A DNA stretch of 18,710 nt from assembly GCA_002500505.1 (NCBI GenBank), contig DLRM01000022.1, forward strand, positions 1-18,710, in the 5' to 3' direction. Made by a program: the position numbers and the translations under genes. The stretch comes from Planctomycetes bacterium UBA7888. GTDB lineage: Bacteria > Planctomycetota > UBA1135. Positions 1 to 8,384 of the stretch are shown in pieces. The notes under the pieces are model-generated. The model was given only the letters and a program-made list of their open reading frames with translations. It was not told the origin of the DNA and ran no database searches. Numbering within the stretch: position 1 is the stretch's first letter; the number at the start of each line of letters is the position of its first letter.

Positions 1-131
1 TCGAGGTGGGAAATAATCATTCCGTTCGCTCCCGGAGAATCCACCCAAACCGCTTCGGTGAAATGCTGAAAGGCAACTCCAGCAATAGCGCCCAGACACA
101 TGCCTACAAAAATCTTGGTGTGTAACTTCAC
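1..131 (-). CDS. Dicarboxylate/amino-acid:cation symporter, N-terminal fragment (runs off left edge)
   Basis: The reverse strand is open from a GTG at 131 to the window edge, giving 43 residues. They begin MKLHTKIFVGMCLGAIAGVA and continue into a polar stretch ending near MIISHL. The start LHTKIFxGxxLGxIxG followed by a short periplasm-like loop is typical of the first membrane helix of DctA/GltP-type (SDF family) sodium- or proton-coupled carboxylate and amino-acid carriers. GTG at 131 is the only good start before the in-frame stop of the upstream kinase gene at 174; a TATAAG box at 159-164 (reverse strand) could be a weak -10. The gene follows the kinase after 42 bp. Only about a tenth of a normal carrier is present, so the family call is moderate and the substrate unknown. 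Confidence 0.55.
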   Translation of the reverse strand, partial: MKLHTKIFVGMCLGAIAGVAFQHFTEAVWVDSPGANGMIISHL

Positions 132-173
132 CCCACCAGAATAAGCCTGCGCCCTACCCTTATACTGAATGGA

Positions 174-2168
174 TTAGGGCCAATTTTCGGTGGCAACGAG
201 GGTTTCTTGGACTTGAGGATGATTCTCCCCCAGAAGGGGCACGAATGAGGCTAAAGCCTTCTCCAAATGCTCCCGAGCCAGGCCATCCTCTTTCGCTAGA
301 TGAAAAGCGCCGGCCAGAGCCCAATGGGAATAACCGACTTCAGTGTGCAAATTGCCAGCGTCCCTTTTGTACTGCTGAAGAGCGCGCTTTCCAATGGCCA
401 CGGCTCTTTCATACTCTTGACGATGCAAGGCCAAAACAGCCAAGTCAAGGCAATTTAAATTCATCAACATTTGATGCTTGGAAGGGTTCAAGATTCGCCA
501 ATCTTCAACCTTCATAAACCAATTCAGGGCTTCCTCTGTGTTCCCAATATCCAGAGCAAAGGCGCCCAAGCGATTCCAAGAAGCTACGGCTCGCCAGGAT
601 TCTTCCGGGATTTCCGAGTCACTGTTATTCATAACCTCCGTAGCAAGCTGAATCGCGCGAGAGTGGAAGGGTGTTTCTTTAATCGAAATTCTTGTCATGG
701 ACCAGGCCAAGTTTAGCTTAATATCCAACTCCAATTGATCATGTTCGGTTTCCAAATCCTTCAAATTTTCCAACGCAGACTCAAGGCAATCGGATGAAGA
801 CTGCCACTCCCCTTGATAGCGTAGAGCGACACCAATTCGGAGAAGCTGTTGCGAGAGTTTCAAAGGATTCCTTGAAAAAAACTCCTCGGACGAAATTTTC
901 AATTTATTCAACTCGATCACGGAATTTTCACGGTTATCCAACCGTCGGTCTGGGTCCATGAGGCTCGTGAACTTTGTGGCAGAAACAATGGCTCGTTCAG
1001 CAGTTTGAAGCCCTCTTTTGATTTGAAAAATCATTAAGCTTGAAATAAACAAACCGCCACAAATGCTGACAAGAAAAGCGGTCATGGCTCGGTTTCGCTG
1101 TGCCCATCTCCAAGTTCGTTCAATGGGACCGGGCGGTCGAGACAAAATAGGAGCTCCCTCAAGGAAACGCTCCAGCTCCTCAGCCAACTCCTCAGCACAT
1201 TGGAATCGGTGCTCTGGATCCTTATCCAGACACCGCATACAAATCACTGACAGATCGCGTGGAACAGCAGAGTTTTTGGATTTTACCGTGGGAGGGTCCT
1301 CGTTGAGGATTTTTAACAATACGCGTTCTCGCATAACGCCATCGAAAGGTCTCTTCCCAGTCAAAGCCTGATAGAGAGTTGCGCCGAAGCTAAATATGTC
1401 AGTAGAGAAAGCAAGATTGCTTTGACCATTTACCTGCTCAGGGCTCATGAAACAGGGAGTCCCAGTTTGTGTTCCCGGCTGGGTAAAAAGAATGGCCCCC
1501 TCAAGCCTAGCCAGACCAAAATCGACGATTTTGGGGTTACCATTTTTTTCAATCAAAATGTTGCCTGGCTTGAAATCTCGGTGAATCACGCCCGCGCGGT
1601 GAGCTGCTGCCAAGCCTGAAGCCAACTTGGTAAAGAAGTTGGCACACGTATGGATATCCTCCGCCGAAGCAGGCTTTTGAACGGAACCGTCCTCAAAGGA
1701 TGCCTCCAATGTCCTTGAATTCGGAACAAGTTCCATGGCCAGGAAGTGAGTTCCCTCGTGCTCACCGGTCGTAATGACCTTCACAACGGAGGGGTCATCA
1801 ATCCTCCCCGCCGCCGCAGCTTCCCGCTGGAACCTCGCCAAAATCGTTGAAGAAATCGAATAGATGGGGTAGAGGATTTTAACAGCGACTCGGCGATGAA
1901 CGGACAGTTGTTCGGCTTCCCAGACAACTCCCATCCCCCCCCGTCCTATTTCTCGCCCTAAACGGAAATCACCAAGAAAGGCGCCTGGCTTTGGGGCTGC
2001 AGGTGTTTTCTGAAATTTTTCGGTAAGAGAAAAGTACTCATCCAGTTTTTCTTGAAGAGAATCTCGAATAGAAAGGTCGCAGGAATTTAAATACTCCTCC
2101 CTGGAGGGCTCTTTGCCTTCTTGAACTAAATCCAAAAAGGCTTGAAAGGCAAGTTCAGCCCTACTCAT
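174..2168 (-). CDS. Membrane-anchored Hanks-type Ser/Thr protein kinase with TPR-like C-terminus
   Basis: A 664-residue kinase. A short N-terminal helical region (about 1-60) precedes the catalytic domain (about 68-336). Visible kinase motifs are the glycine loop GRGGMG (75-80), the ATP-binding lysine in VAVK (K97), the catalytic loop HRDFKPGN (D198), DFG (217-219) and GTPCFMSPE (236-244), so it should be active. One membrane helix lies at about 361-383. The remaining 280 residues are predicted extracytoplasmic and contain TPR-like helical pairs, including one ending near AREHLEKAL close to the C-terminus. The ATG at 2168 overlaps the stop of the upstream sigma factor gene by 4 nt (ATGA), so the two are translationally coupled. 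ECF sigma factors paired with such kinases are common in Planctomycetota, where phosphorylation may control sigma activity. The signal sensed by the TPR region is unknown. Confidence 0.93.
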   Translation of the reverse strand: MSRAELAFQAFLDLVQEGKEPSREEYLNSCDLSIRDSLQEKLDEYFSLTEKFQKTPAAPKPGAFLGDFRLGREIGRGGMGVVWEAEQLSVHRRVAVKILYPIYSISSTILARFQREAAAAGRIDDPSVVKVITTGEHEGTHFLAMELVPNSRTLEASFEDGSVQKPASAEDIHTCANFFTKLASGLAAAHRAGVIHRDFKPGNILIEKNGNPKIVDFGLARLEGAILFTQPGTQTGTPCFMSPEQVNGQSNLAFSTDIFSFGATLYQALTGKRPFDGVMRERVLLKILNEDPPTVKSKNSAVPRDLSVICMRCLDKDPEHRFQCAEELAEELERFLEGAPILSRPPGPIERTWRWAQRNRAMTAFLVSICGGLFISSLMIFQIKRGLQTAERAIVSATKFTSLMDPDRRLDNRENSVIELNKLKISSEEFFSRNPLKLSQQLLRIGVALRYQGEWQSSSDCLESALENLKDLETEHDQLELDIKLNLAWSMTRISIKETPFHSRAIQLATEVMNNSDSEIPEESWRAVASWNRLGAFALDIGNTEEALNWFMKVEDWRILNPSKHQMLMNLNCLDLAVLALHRQEYERAVAIGKRALQQYKRDAGNLHTEVGYSHWALAGAFHLAKEDGLAREHLEKALASFVPLLGENHPQVQETLVATENWP

Positions 2169-2869
2169 TCCATATCAAGAATACGCTCAGAATGAATGTC
2201 TGCCCTCATGCGGGAAACCGCGCGGTTTAAAGCCTTCCTGGCAGTAGAAACCTCAAGCCCCATTCGCTCGGCAATTTCAGCATGGCTAAAACCATTCAGG
2301 CTAAACATCACAATCTGCCTATCTCGAGGCGGAAGTCGAAAAACTGCTATCGCCATTTGGTCCCGCTCCTCCTTGCTTAAATTCTCAGTAAGAGGACCAG
2401 GCTGATTTATAGCTACGCCAATCTCTTCTGGGGTGGTGCTTGCTCGAAGATCTTCTCGTCTTTTTTGGGTTCTCATTCGGCGAGATTCGTTGCTCGCCTT
2501 CCATTTCATGCGCTGGCTTAGCAAAGAAATGAAGGCTCCACGTGTCGTAAATTCAAAATCAGGAAGGTTGCCCCATATTTCTGCAAAAACAGATTGGACT
2601 AAATCGTCTGAATCTACCATGCGCCGCAAACTTGGTTGGACATTCACAATCTTTGACTTTAGCAAATGCTCCATAAAGTAATTCAGGAACTCATTGAACA
2701 ACTCTTGGTCTTGAGACACCTCACCAAAAATTCCACGAAGGACAGCATCTTCAGCCGCAACATCTTGGTCAATCCACTTGCTCACCAGGGCGGCATTCTT
2801 GTCCTTCTGAAGCCAAATTGCACAAGCAGGGCCAAGATAGGTCTCGGTGAACTGAAAAGCAGGTTCCAT
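2165..2869 (-). CDS. ECF-type RNA polymerase sigma factor
   Basis: A 234-residue sigma-70 family factor of the extracytoplasmic-function group. Region 2 is seen around DSDDLVQSVFAEIWGNLPDF, the core-polymerase and -10 binding part. Region 4 is seen near the C-terminus, with LPPRDRQIVMF followed by a helix-turn-helix (HAEIAERMGLEVSTARKAL). Its role would be to direct RNA polymerase to a dedicated set of promoters. It is translationally coupled to the downstream kinase gene, and no anti-sigma factor is visible, so regulation by kinase phosphorylation is the natural inference. It lies 74 bp downstream of the membrane-protein gene on the same strand; that gap has no convincing terminator or promoter, so read-through from the cassette cannot be excluded. 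The target regulon cannot be told from the sequence. Confidence 0.9.
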   Translation of the reverse strand: MEPAFQFTETYLGPACAIWLQKDKNAALVSKWIDQDVAAEDAVLRGIFGEVSQDQELFNEFLNYFMEHLLKSKIVNVQPSLRRMVDSDDLVQSVFAEIWGNLPDFEFTTRGAFISLLSQRMKWKASNESRRMRTQKRREDLRASTTPEEIGVAINQPGPLTENLSKEERDQMAIAVFRLPPRDRQIVMFSLNGFSHAEIAERMGLEVSTARKALNRAVSRMRADIHSERILDME

Positions 2870-2943
2870 GAAAGGTGCTGTAGCGGGAAGGGGTGTCCAG
2901 AAAAGTACAGAACTCTAGGCTACCAGAAAAACTTGGGTGTGGC

Positions 2944-3825
2944 CTAGATTTCGACGCCAAAAAAGCCCTTGAGGCCAAAACCAAAAGCCATCGAAACCAC
3001 CACAAACACAATCATAATTGTTATTTCACCTCCTCCAAATGGCCCCAAGGGAGCAGGAGGGTATTCAACCCAAATGGACGTCACAAAACTAGACGCATCT
3101 AAAACGGGTTCGCCAAAATAAATAATAGGATCCCTAGCATGGGCAAAATCAGACCATGGGCTTGCGGTACGAATACGCGCCAAGCGTTTGGGGTCCCCGC
3201 CCACGACAAAAGCCTTGCTCACATCATCACCAGAACGACTAAGTGTCAACGCACCTTCCCCCTCAGACTTGGCTTCCAACGTGAAGGCAATTTTCCCGAC
3301 CATATTGGCGCGATTAATTAAATTGGCGTTCTCTGGCTTCAGAAGTTTAACTTCAGAAGCAGCCACGCCATCGTTCAACTCTGCCACGACCACTACGCGG
3401 TCTTCGGGCTGAAAGGGGTCAAATGCATATAGAGCATTCATCTGGAACCACACAACCATGAAGGGGGCGGCGAGAACGACCATCGGCAATGCATTCAGGC
3501 TGAGGTAGAGCATATTCCAGCTTAAAGCACCCACAACACCTCGCCCAACGGTTGGCATATCATCCTGGAAAAGGCGGATGCCCAAAAGGTTATGTTTGAT
3601 TTTGTCTTTCACCGAAACAATGCCACTTTGGGCACTTACATGCGGGAAAGCCATAATGAAAAGCACACCCGTCACTGCACTAATCAAAATGACGACCGGC
3701 AAAGGCCCCATCCAGCCTAGAGCAGTATCTAGGAAATTAAAAAGCGCATCCAGGACACCCGGCGACGCCCATCCCACAAAAGAGATGGCCGCACAAATGG
3801 CAATGACGACGAGAGTCCCTAACAC
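2944..3825 (-). CDS. Uncharacterised multi-pass membrane protein, possibly Oxa1/EMC3-like in topology
   Basis: A 293-residue protein starting at GTG 3825, with a GGAG ribosome site 8 nt upstream. Hydrophobic segments lie at about 3-20, 40-62 and 108-130, with a last one at about 269-290. A positively charged amphipathic stretch (VKDKIKHNLLGIRLFQDD, 72-89) sits between the second and third. Residues about 135-265 form a mostly beta-like soluble domain. One helix, then a charged cytosolic helical hairpin, then further helices recalls the Oxa1 superfamily (YidC, EMC3/DUF106), but I see no diagnostic residue, so this is only a hypothesis. I believe similar hypothetical proteins occur beside alkaline-phosphatase-family genes in other bacteria. 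It is the last gene of the eight-gene run, 14 nt after the RHH gene. Its function is not known. Confidence 0.8.
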   Translation of the reverse strand: MLGTLVVIAICAAISFVGWASPGVLDALFNFLDTALGWMGPLPVVILISAVTGVLFIMAFPHVSAQSGIVSVKDKIKHNLLGIRLFQDDMPTVGRGVVGALSWNMLYLSLNALPMVVLAAPFMVVWFQMNALYAFDPFQPEDRVVVVAELNDGVAASEVKLLKPENANLINRANMVGKIAFTLEAKSEGEGALTLSRSGDDVSKAFVVGGDPKRLARIRTASPWSDFAHARDPIIYFGEPVLDASSFVTSIWVEYPPAPLGPFGGGEITIMIVFVVVSMAFGFGLKGFFGVEI

Positions 3826-3839
3826 TTCCTAAGCTCCAT

Positions 3840-4037
3840 TTAGCTTATGTAACCGAGCCCGCGCAAGGATTCAGTGATGGCCTCGTCCGAGGTTCCAGAA
3901 CTTTCAATTGACTTGAGTTCCTTCTCAAGCACGTGCTCAATAAACTCTTCGACAGAAGAGTAACCTGCAACTTCCGCACACTTGCGGCAGCGCTCAAGGA
4001 GTTCCTTGTTGAGTTTGACTTTGTTGCCTCCGAACAT
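3840..4037 (-). CDS. Small ribbon-helix-helix (CopG-like) protein with LGY tail
   Basis: A 65-residue protein. The N-terminal strand (NKVKLNKELLERC) and two helices (CRKCAEVAG and SSVEEFIEHVLEKEL) match the ribbon-helix-helix fold of CopG/Arc-type DNA-binding dimers. A short acidic linker then leads to the C-terminus SLRGLGYIS. The same kind of ending (LKNLGYLD) occurs in the other RHH gene at the head of this run, and in a lipoprotein across the divergent promoter (LSSLGYVGD). A GGAG ribosome site precedes the ATG. The gene sits 18 nt after the phosphodiesterase-like lipoprotein gene and 14 nt before the membrane-protein gene, so it is cotranscribed. It may be an autoregulator of the cassette or a non-DNA-binding adaptor; no toxin partner is seen, which argues against a toxin-antitoxin role. 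Confidence 0.82.
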   Translation of the reverse strand: MFGGNKVKLNKELLERCRKCAEVAGYSSVEEFIEHVLEKELKSIESSGTSDEAITESLRGLGYIS

Positions 4038-4055
4038 TTTTTTCTCCGTTTCGAT

Positions 4056-6152
4056 TTAGAACAGCGGTTTGCCGTCCAGCCCCTCCGGCGGGGTCACGCC
4101 GAATTGGGAGTAAAGGGTAGCGGTGATATCCTCCAAAGCCGGAGTGGCGGTAGAGAAATCGTGAGGGGTGCGTGTGGCCAGGGTCCCCTTGACCAATTCC
4201 GGGTCCATGAGGTGAGAACCAGACCAGCGCGAATCGTTATCCACGAGAATGGCCTCACCAGTGACTTTACCTTCCGCAGCGGGGTCGGATGCGCCAAAGC
4301 CTGTATTAAATCCAAGTTGCAAATCCGGTGCTAAGAAAACTTGTTCTCCAGAGAAGACTTCTGTTGCCGGGAGTACGCGGGTAAAGACTGGGCGGCCTCC
4401 ATCTTTCAACTTCATTAACTTGCTCTGCATTTCAGCAAGAATAGGGGCAACTTCGGAATCCTTGATGATGCCTTTGGCCTCTCGTCCCACTCTATTCAAA
4501 ATGATGCCATTAAAACCAACGGTATAAGCCTTGGTTTTGGACCAATCTACAATACTGGGGTCCCAATCAATGTGACCATCGCCACTGTGGTGAGCGCCAA
4601 TGCTACCTGTTGAGCCCGTTTCTTTGAGCACCATGTAACCTTCCTGAACAAGCCAATCATTCACATTCATGACTCGATGCATGGGAGCAAAACCGTGGTC
4701 GGACATGATGATGAGTTCGGTGGAAGGCCACCGTTCACTAATCTGGGCTTCCAAGTAACCAAGAAGGTCATCCACTTGAGCGTAAATTCGGTCAATCTGC
4801 TGACTGTATTCCATACCTGCGCGAGCGTTCATGCCATACTCGTCGGCGGCTTCCAAAAGTTCCCTCGGAACCTGGCTATAACGACCAGAGGCCTCCTGAT
4901 GCGGGTGTTCTTTGTCGGAGCAATGCCAAAGCATGTGACAACGCATGTCCAAGGACCCGGTGTAAAAGAAAAGCAAACCGCCTGTGCGGTCGAATTCGTT
5001 CAAAGCGAAGTCGAGCATTTTCATGCGCTCCACCAGAACGGTATCTGATTCGTTCACAAACTCAGGGGTTGTGAGTAGGCCAACCTTGTAGGACTTATAC
5101 GCATCAGGGAACCCTTGGGTGTAATAAGGCCCAATTGCGTCCGCAAGGGTGGCTGCCGCATCCGAAGGGGTACTCACATCCATCGCAGGTGCCCAGGGGT
5201 CAATCTGTACGGGGGCAGCATAAACGGCAAAAGGTTTGGCGGAAAGGAAGTAGAAGCGAGTCCAGCCACTCACAGAGGACATGCCGCCCACGGCGAAAGA
5301 CACTGGAACCCAATCGGACCAGTCACCGCCTTCGGCAATTCCAATTCCAAGGTCCGTTTCGGCAGCCAAAATAGGCGTGGAACCTGTGAGATCCAAATGG
5401 AAAGTCACAGGGCTCGTGGCGGGCTGTTCGGGGTCAGGAGGCCCTTCCAAGACAGTCGAGACCGTTGCCACGCCTTTGCCACCCGCATCTAAGCGCAAGG
5501 TATTCAAATCAACGGCTTTCATTGCATAGGAGCCACCGGACTTGTTCCCCCAACCGCGGTTGGTCGCAAAGTCAGAACGCTCAAACCACAAAGAGGCGCG
5601 ACCGGAAGCAGCGCCGGCAAGGTCGGGAGTCCCCATGTCGGGATACACCACGGCAGTGGACTCTTCCTCCAAGGGAAAGTTCGCAGGAATCCGATGGATT
5701 GCGACCGGCACGCCTGCGTCGGCCATTACATCCCAGAAGGTTGGGAACATCCGAGTTGAGGTCTGCCCCCCACCCATTTGGACGGGAATTCCGAAAAGTT
5801 CGAAGTCCATCCAAGGATTTTCTGTTTTGCTCATTGAATTGAGCAATCCGTAGGTCGTGCGATCCGGATGAATAAAATCGTAAAGACCGTGCTTGCCTGG
5901 ATTCGTTCCAGTAATAAAGTTCGACCAAGCAACGGGAGATTGAGGAGGCCACGAGGTTCCAAGGTCGGCAAAACTCCCCTTTTCGATGAGGCGAGCAAAA
6001 TTCGGCATCAAACCGCGCTCCACACGCTCCTTCACCATGTCTGGGTCAAGGCCATCAACACCCAAAACAAGAACTCGCTTTTCACTGGTAGCTTCGCCGC
6101 CACAAGCGGACAAAACGAGCAAGACCAATCCAGCGTTGATGAACTTAAGCAT
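4056..6152 (-). CDS. Alkaline-phosphatase-superfamily phosphodiesterase-like lipoprotein
   Basis: A 698-residue protein of the type I phosphodiesterase/nucleotide pyrophosphatase group. I chose the ATG at 6152 over the upstream one at 6212 because it has an AGGAG site 7 nt ahead and starts a clear lipoprotein signal (LVLLVLSAC, lipidated C17). Metal-binding motifs are GVDGLDPD (D33) early and MSDHGF late. The nucleophile position in PPQSPVAWSNFITG holds Ser72, where eukaryotic NPP enzymes have Thr. It should be attached to a membrane facing the periplasm and cleave a phosphoester, phosphodiester or nucleotide-like bond; the substrate is unknown. Its start overlaps the stop of the upstream gene by 8 nt. 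The two proteins are paralogues (both have SPVAWS, FxTG and DHGF), suggesting tandem duplication. The downstream gene is the small RHH protein. Confidence 0.88.
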   Translation of the reverse strand: MLKFINAGLVLLVLSACGGEATSEKRVLVLGVDGLDPDMVKERVERGLMPNFARLIEKGSFADLGTSWPPQSPVAWSNFITGTNPGKHGLYDFIHPDRTTYGLLNSMSKTENPWMDFELFGIPVQMGGGQTSTRMFPTFWDVMADAGVPVAIHRIPANFPLEEESTAVVYPDMGTPDLAGAASGRASLWFERSDFATNRGWGNKSGGSYAMKAVDLNTLRLDAGGKGVATVSTVLEGPPDPEQPATSPVTFHLDLTGSTPILAAETDLGIGIAEGGDWSDWVPVSFAVGGMSSVSGWTRFYFLSAKPFAVYAAPVQIDPWAPAMDVSTPSDAAATLADAIGPYYTQGFPDAYKSYKVGLLTTPEFVNESDTVLVERMKMLDFALNEFDRTGGLLFFYTGSLDMRCHMLWHCSDKEHPHQEASGRYSQVPRELLEAADEYGMNARAGMEYSQQIDRIYAQVDDLLGYLEAQISERWPSTELIIMSDHGFAPMHRVMNVNDWLVQEGYMVLKETGSTGSIGAHHSGDGHIDWDPSIVDWSKTKAYTVGFNGIILNRVGREAKGIIKDSEVAPILAEMQSKLMKLKDGGRPVFTRVLPATEVFSGEQVFLAPDLQLGFNTGFGASDPAAEGKVTGEAILVDNDSRWSGSHLMDPELVKGTLATRTPHDFSTATPALEDITATLYSQFGVTPPEGLDGKPLF

Positions 6153-8295
6153 TGATTTGCTCCTGGCTGTACAAGGGAGAGCCTTGCATATGGGGAGGAA
6201 CCTTTGCGCCAAAGAGAGAAAGAGCGGTGGGCCCTAAATCCATCAGGTCAGGTTCTTCAGTTTGCAAAGGCCATTCGGAGAAAATGACGCCGGGCACTTC
6301 ACGAGGATCGATGCAATGGTCCCCGGACCATGACTTCGTGTTATCCGAGAAAACCTGAGGAGGACAGGAGCCCGTTGCACAGTCCCAGGAATTTCGGTAA
6401 TCCCGTTTGTATCCCATGAAGAGGTCAGGCGCCTCGAAAACATAAGGCCCCGTAAAGATGGCTTCTGAGTCAAAAACCTCACGGAAAATGGTGTCGCCAG
6501 TTTTGGGATCTCGAAGCTCCATCAACCCCGCTTGGATTTCTTTCTTCAAGGCCTGGAGCTCTTCACCTTCTTGCACAATGCCATCTCGTTCACGCGCTTT
6601 TCGATTAATAAAAAGACCCGTCAAACCCAGGGAAAAGGCGCGTGTTTGAGACCAATCCACATGCCGAAGCCACTCACCGGAGAGTTGCTTGCCGGATTCT
6701 TCATCCACAGGAGCATCGCTCTTGAGAACAAGGTAGCCGTTGTCTCGTAGCCAAGCGTTGAGATTTACTCCGCGCTTGAATTGGCAGAATCCATGGTCTG
6801 AAATCACCATAAGAAGGTCGCGGCCCTTCTTGAGTTTGGGTCGAAGTTCTCCAATAAGATTATCCGCCTTTTCGTAAATCATAGCGACCTTGTCCTTGCC
6901 CCATTCCGTATCTTTTCCAGCATTCGCAGGGTGCTCAGGATCTAAATAGCGATGGAACATATGAGAAACACGATCCGTTCCATCGAAAACGCAAACGACG
7001 GATCCCTTGCGAGTTGTCTTCAAGGCGTCGAAAAGTTGCGCTCGGCGTTCTTCCCAAATATTCAGTGACTGCTTCCAGAAGGCTTCTTCGTCAATGACGC
7101 GCTCATTCAATGCCCAAGTATCTTCCGCAAGGCCAAGGGTCGCAAACGGTCCAAGTTTTTTCGCAAGGTAAATGGAGTAAACCGTTGGATGCGAAATGGG
7201 CATGGCTGGGTTGGCCGGGTCAATTTGAATCGGAGTCATGTAGAGTCCAAATTCAGGGTTCGTGCCCATGCAATAGAAACGAACAATGCCAGAGACCTTC
7301 GGACCGCCCTTGCGCGGCTTGAATTCAAGAGTAATCCAATCCGAATACTCTTTCACGCCAAGTTCAACAGTTTCTTGTTCACCCATTGGGCCAATGGTTA
7401 AACGGAGCTTGTCGTTTTCAGAGAGAACATCCACTCGCAAGGCAATCCGCATGGCATCGTTAGTGGAATCAGGAGGGCCAGTGATGGAACAACGAATCGT
7501 GTCCCCAGTTCGCCCAACCATATTTACGTCGCCACCAGCTTCCGGGCCACCTGTGGCGGAATCCGTTGTCCAAAAAGAAAAAGAACCTTGGGTACCTTTC
7601 AAATCAGGTACGCACATGCCAGAAAGACAAACGCCATGGAACTTCTCCGGAGGAAAAGTAATCGGTACTCTAATGATGTTCGAGAATATCTTCCGATCCC
7701 CCAAATAGGCCCACCAAGGACGCCCTTTCCGAAGAAGGCGCATGCTCGACGATGTCTTCTTAAAGAAACCGTGTTTCCCAATTCGAAGAAGAGCTTTTTC
7801 GGCGGTAACGATTTCCGAGCTCGACAAGACCGGCAAATAGGTGCAAGGGTCGCGCGTGATGAAATCGAAAATATTGTGTCTTGAGGCATCTACTCCCGTT
7901 GTGAAAGAAGACCAAGCAACCGGAGACATGGAAGGATAGGCCGATTTTAATGGTCCGAAATGGCCGGCGTCCGCCAAAGCCTTGAGGTTGGGCATGCGAC
8001 CCTCGTCCATAAATTTTTTGGCGAGCTTCGGGTCCATACCGTCAAAGCCGACAATGACCAAGCGTTTGGTCTTTCCCTTGATTCGCCCCTTTCCACTAAG
8101 AAGCCGTACAAGGACCTTAACTGGGTAGGCCGCGACAATAGCGATTGCCAAAGAAAGGGCACCAACCAAGACAAGTCCACCGGACAATGCAGCAAAACCG
8201 GCCCCAGGGCCAATGTAGGCGGAGGCCGGTTCAGGAGAAACGCAAAAAGCAACAAGGACCGCCAATGCGAGTCGTAACTTCCGAGGGTGCTTCAT
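6145..8295 (-). CDS. Alkaline-phosphatase-superfamily phosphodiesterase-like protein with N-terminal membrane segment
   Basis: A 716-residue paralogue of the following gene. Residues 1-26 look like a signal peptide ending ASA, followed at once by YIGPGAG, a motif I recall at the mature start of various exported bacterial proteins. A hydrophobic helix (about 36-65) then anchors it. The catalytic domain begins near 78 with VGFDGMDPK (D85), then PSMSPVAWSSFTTG with Ser124 as likely nucleophile, and VISDHGF late. An internal beta-rich insert (about 190-370) interrupts the domain, as in its partner. The role is probably hydrolysis or transfer at a phospho-bond outside the cytoplasm; the substrate is unknown. 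No clear ribosome site precedes the ATG. It follows cysC after an 89-nt gap containing a strong hairpin, and overlaps the next gene by 8 nt. Confidence 0.88.
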   Translation of the reverse strand: MKHPRKLRLALAVLVAFCVSPEPASAYIGPGAGFAALSGGLVLVGALSLAIAIVAAYPVKVLVRLLSGKGRIKGKTKRLVIVGFDGMDPKLAKKFMDEGRMPNLKALADAGHFGPLKSAYPSMSPVAWSSFTTGVDASRHNIFDFITRDPCTYLPVLSSSEIVTAEKALLRIGKHGFFKKTSSSMRLLRKGRPWWAYLGDRKIFSNIIRVPITFPPEKFHGVCLSGMCVPDLKGTQGSFSFWTTDSATGGPEAGGDVNMVGRTGDTIRCSITGPPDSTNDAMRIALRVDVLSENDKLRLTIGPMGEQETVELGVKEYSDWITLEFKPRKGGPKVSGIVRFYCMGTNPEFGLYMTPIQIDPANPAMPISHPTVYSIYLAKKLGPFATLGLAEDTWALNERVIDEEAFWKQSLNIWEERRAQLFDALKTTRKGSVVCVFDGTDRVSHMFHRYLDPEHPANAGKDTEWGKDKVAMIYEKADNLIGELRPKLKKGRDLLMVISDHGFCQFKRGVNLNAWLRDNGYLVLKSDAPVDEESGKQLSGEWLRHVDWSQTRAFSLGLTGLFINRKARERDGIVQEGEELQALKKEIQAGLMELRDPKTGDTIFREVFDSEAIFTGPYVFEAPDLFMGYKRDYRNSWDCATGSCPPQVFSDNTKSWSGDHCIDPREVPGVIFSEWPLQTEEPDLMDLGPTALSLFGAKVPPHMQGSPLYSQEQINA

Positions 8296-8340
8296 CTAGG
8301 GTTGCGACTGTGGGGTAGTCGGCTGGAGATTCTGACAGGA

Positions 8341-8372
8341 GCGGCCCACCCGCACAAGTGCGAGTGGGCCGC
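8341..8372 (-). promoter_or_regulatory. Strong intra-operon RNA hairpin between cysC and the phosphodiesterase genes
   Basis: Outer arms GCGGCCCAC and GTGGGCCGC are perfect 9-bp complements. Inside them, CGCAC and GTGCG pair, leaving one C/A mismatch when read as plus-strand RNA. In the minus-strand transcript this position becomes a U-G wobble and the loop reads CUUG, a known stable tetraloop whose outer C and G pair. The minus RNA therefore forms a continuous stem of about 15 bp. It begins 12 nt after the cysC stop and ends 45 nt before the next start. No U-tract follows, so it is not a standard intrinsic terminator. An mRNA-processing, stabilising or partial-attenuation element is more likely. 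Confidence 0.7.
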
Positions 8373-8384
8373 ATTCAACTAAAT

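Noticed and set aside
2870..2943. Terminator or promoter between the membrane-protein gene and the sigma factor gene
   Set aside because: No hairpin with a T-tract and no convincing -35/-10 pair could be found in these 74 bp.
3840..4037. RHH protein as the antitoxin of a toxin-antitoxin pair
   Set aside because: No small toxin-like gene is adjacent; both neighbours are large exported or membrane proteins in a continuous operon.
6153..6212. Longer N-terminus for the phosphodiesterase-like lipoprotein, starting at the ATG at 6212
   Set aside because: It would overlap the upstream gene by 68 nt and place a charged, Cys-containing stretch before a clear lipoprotein signal; the ATG at 6152 has an AGGAG site at ideal spacing.
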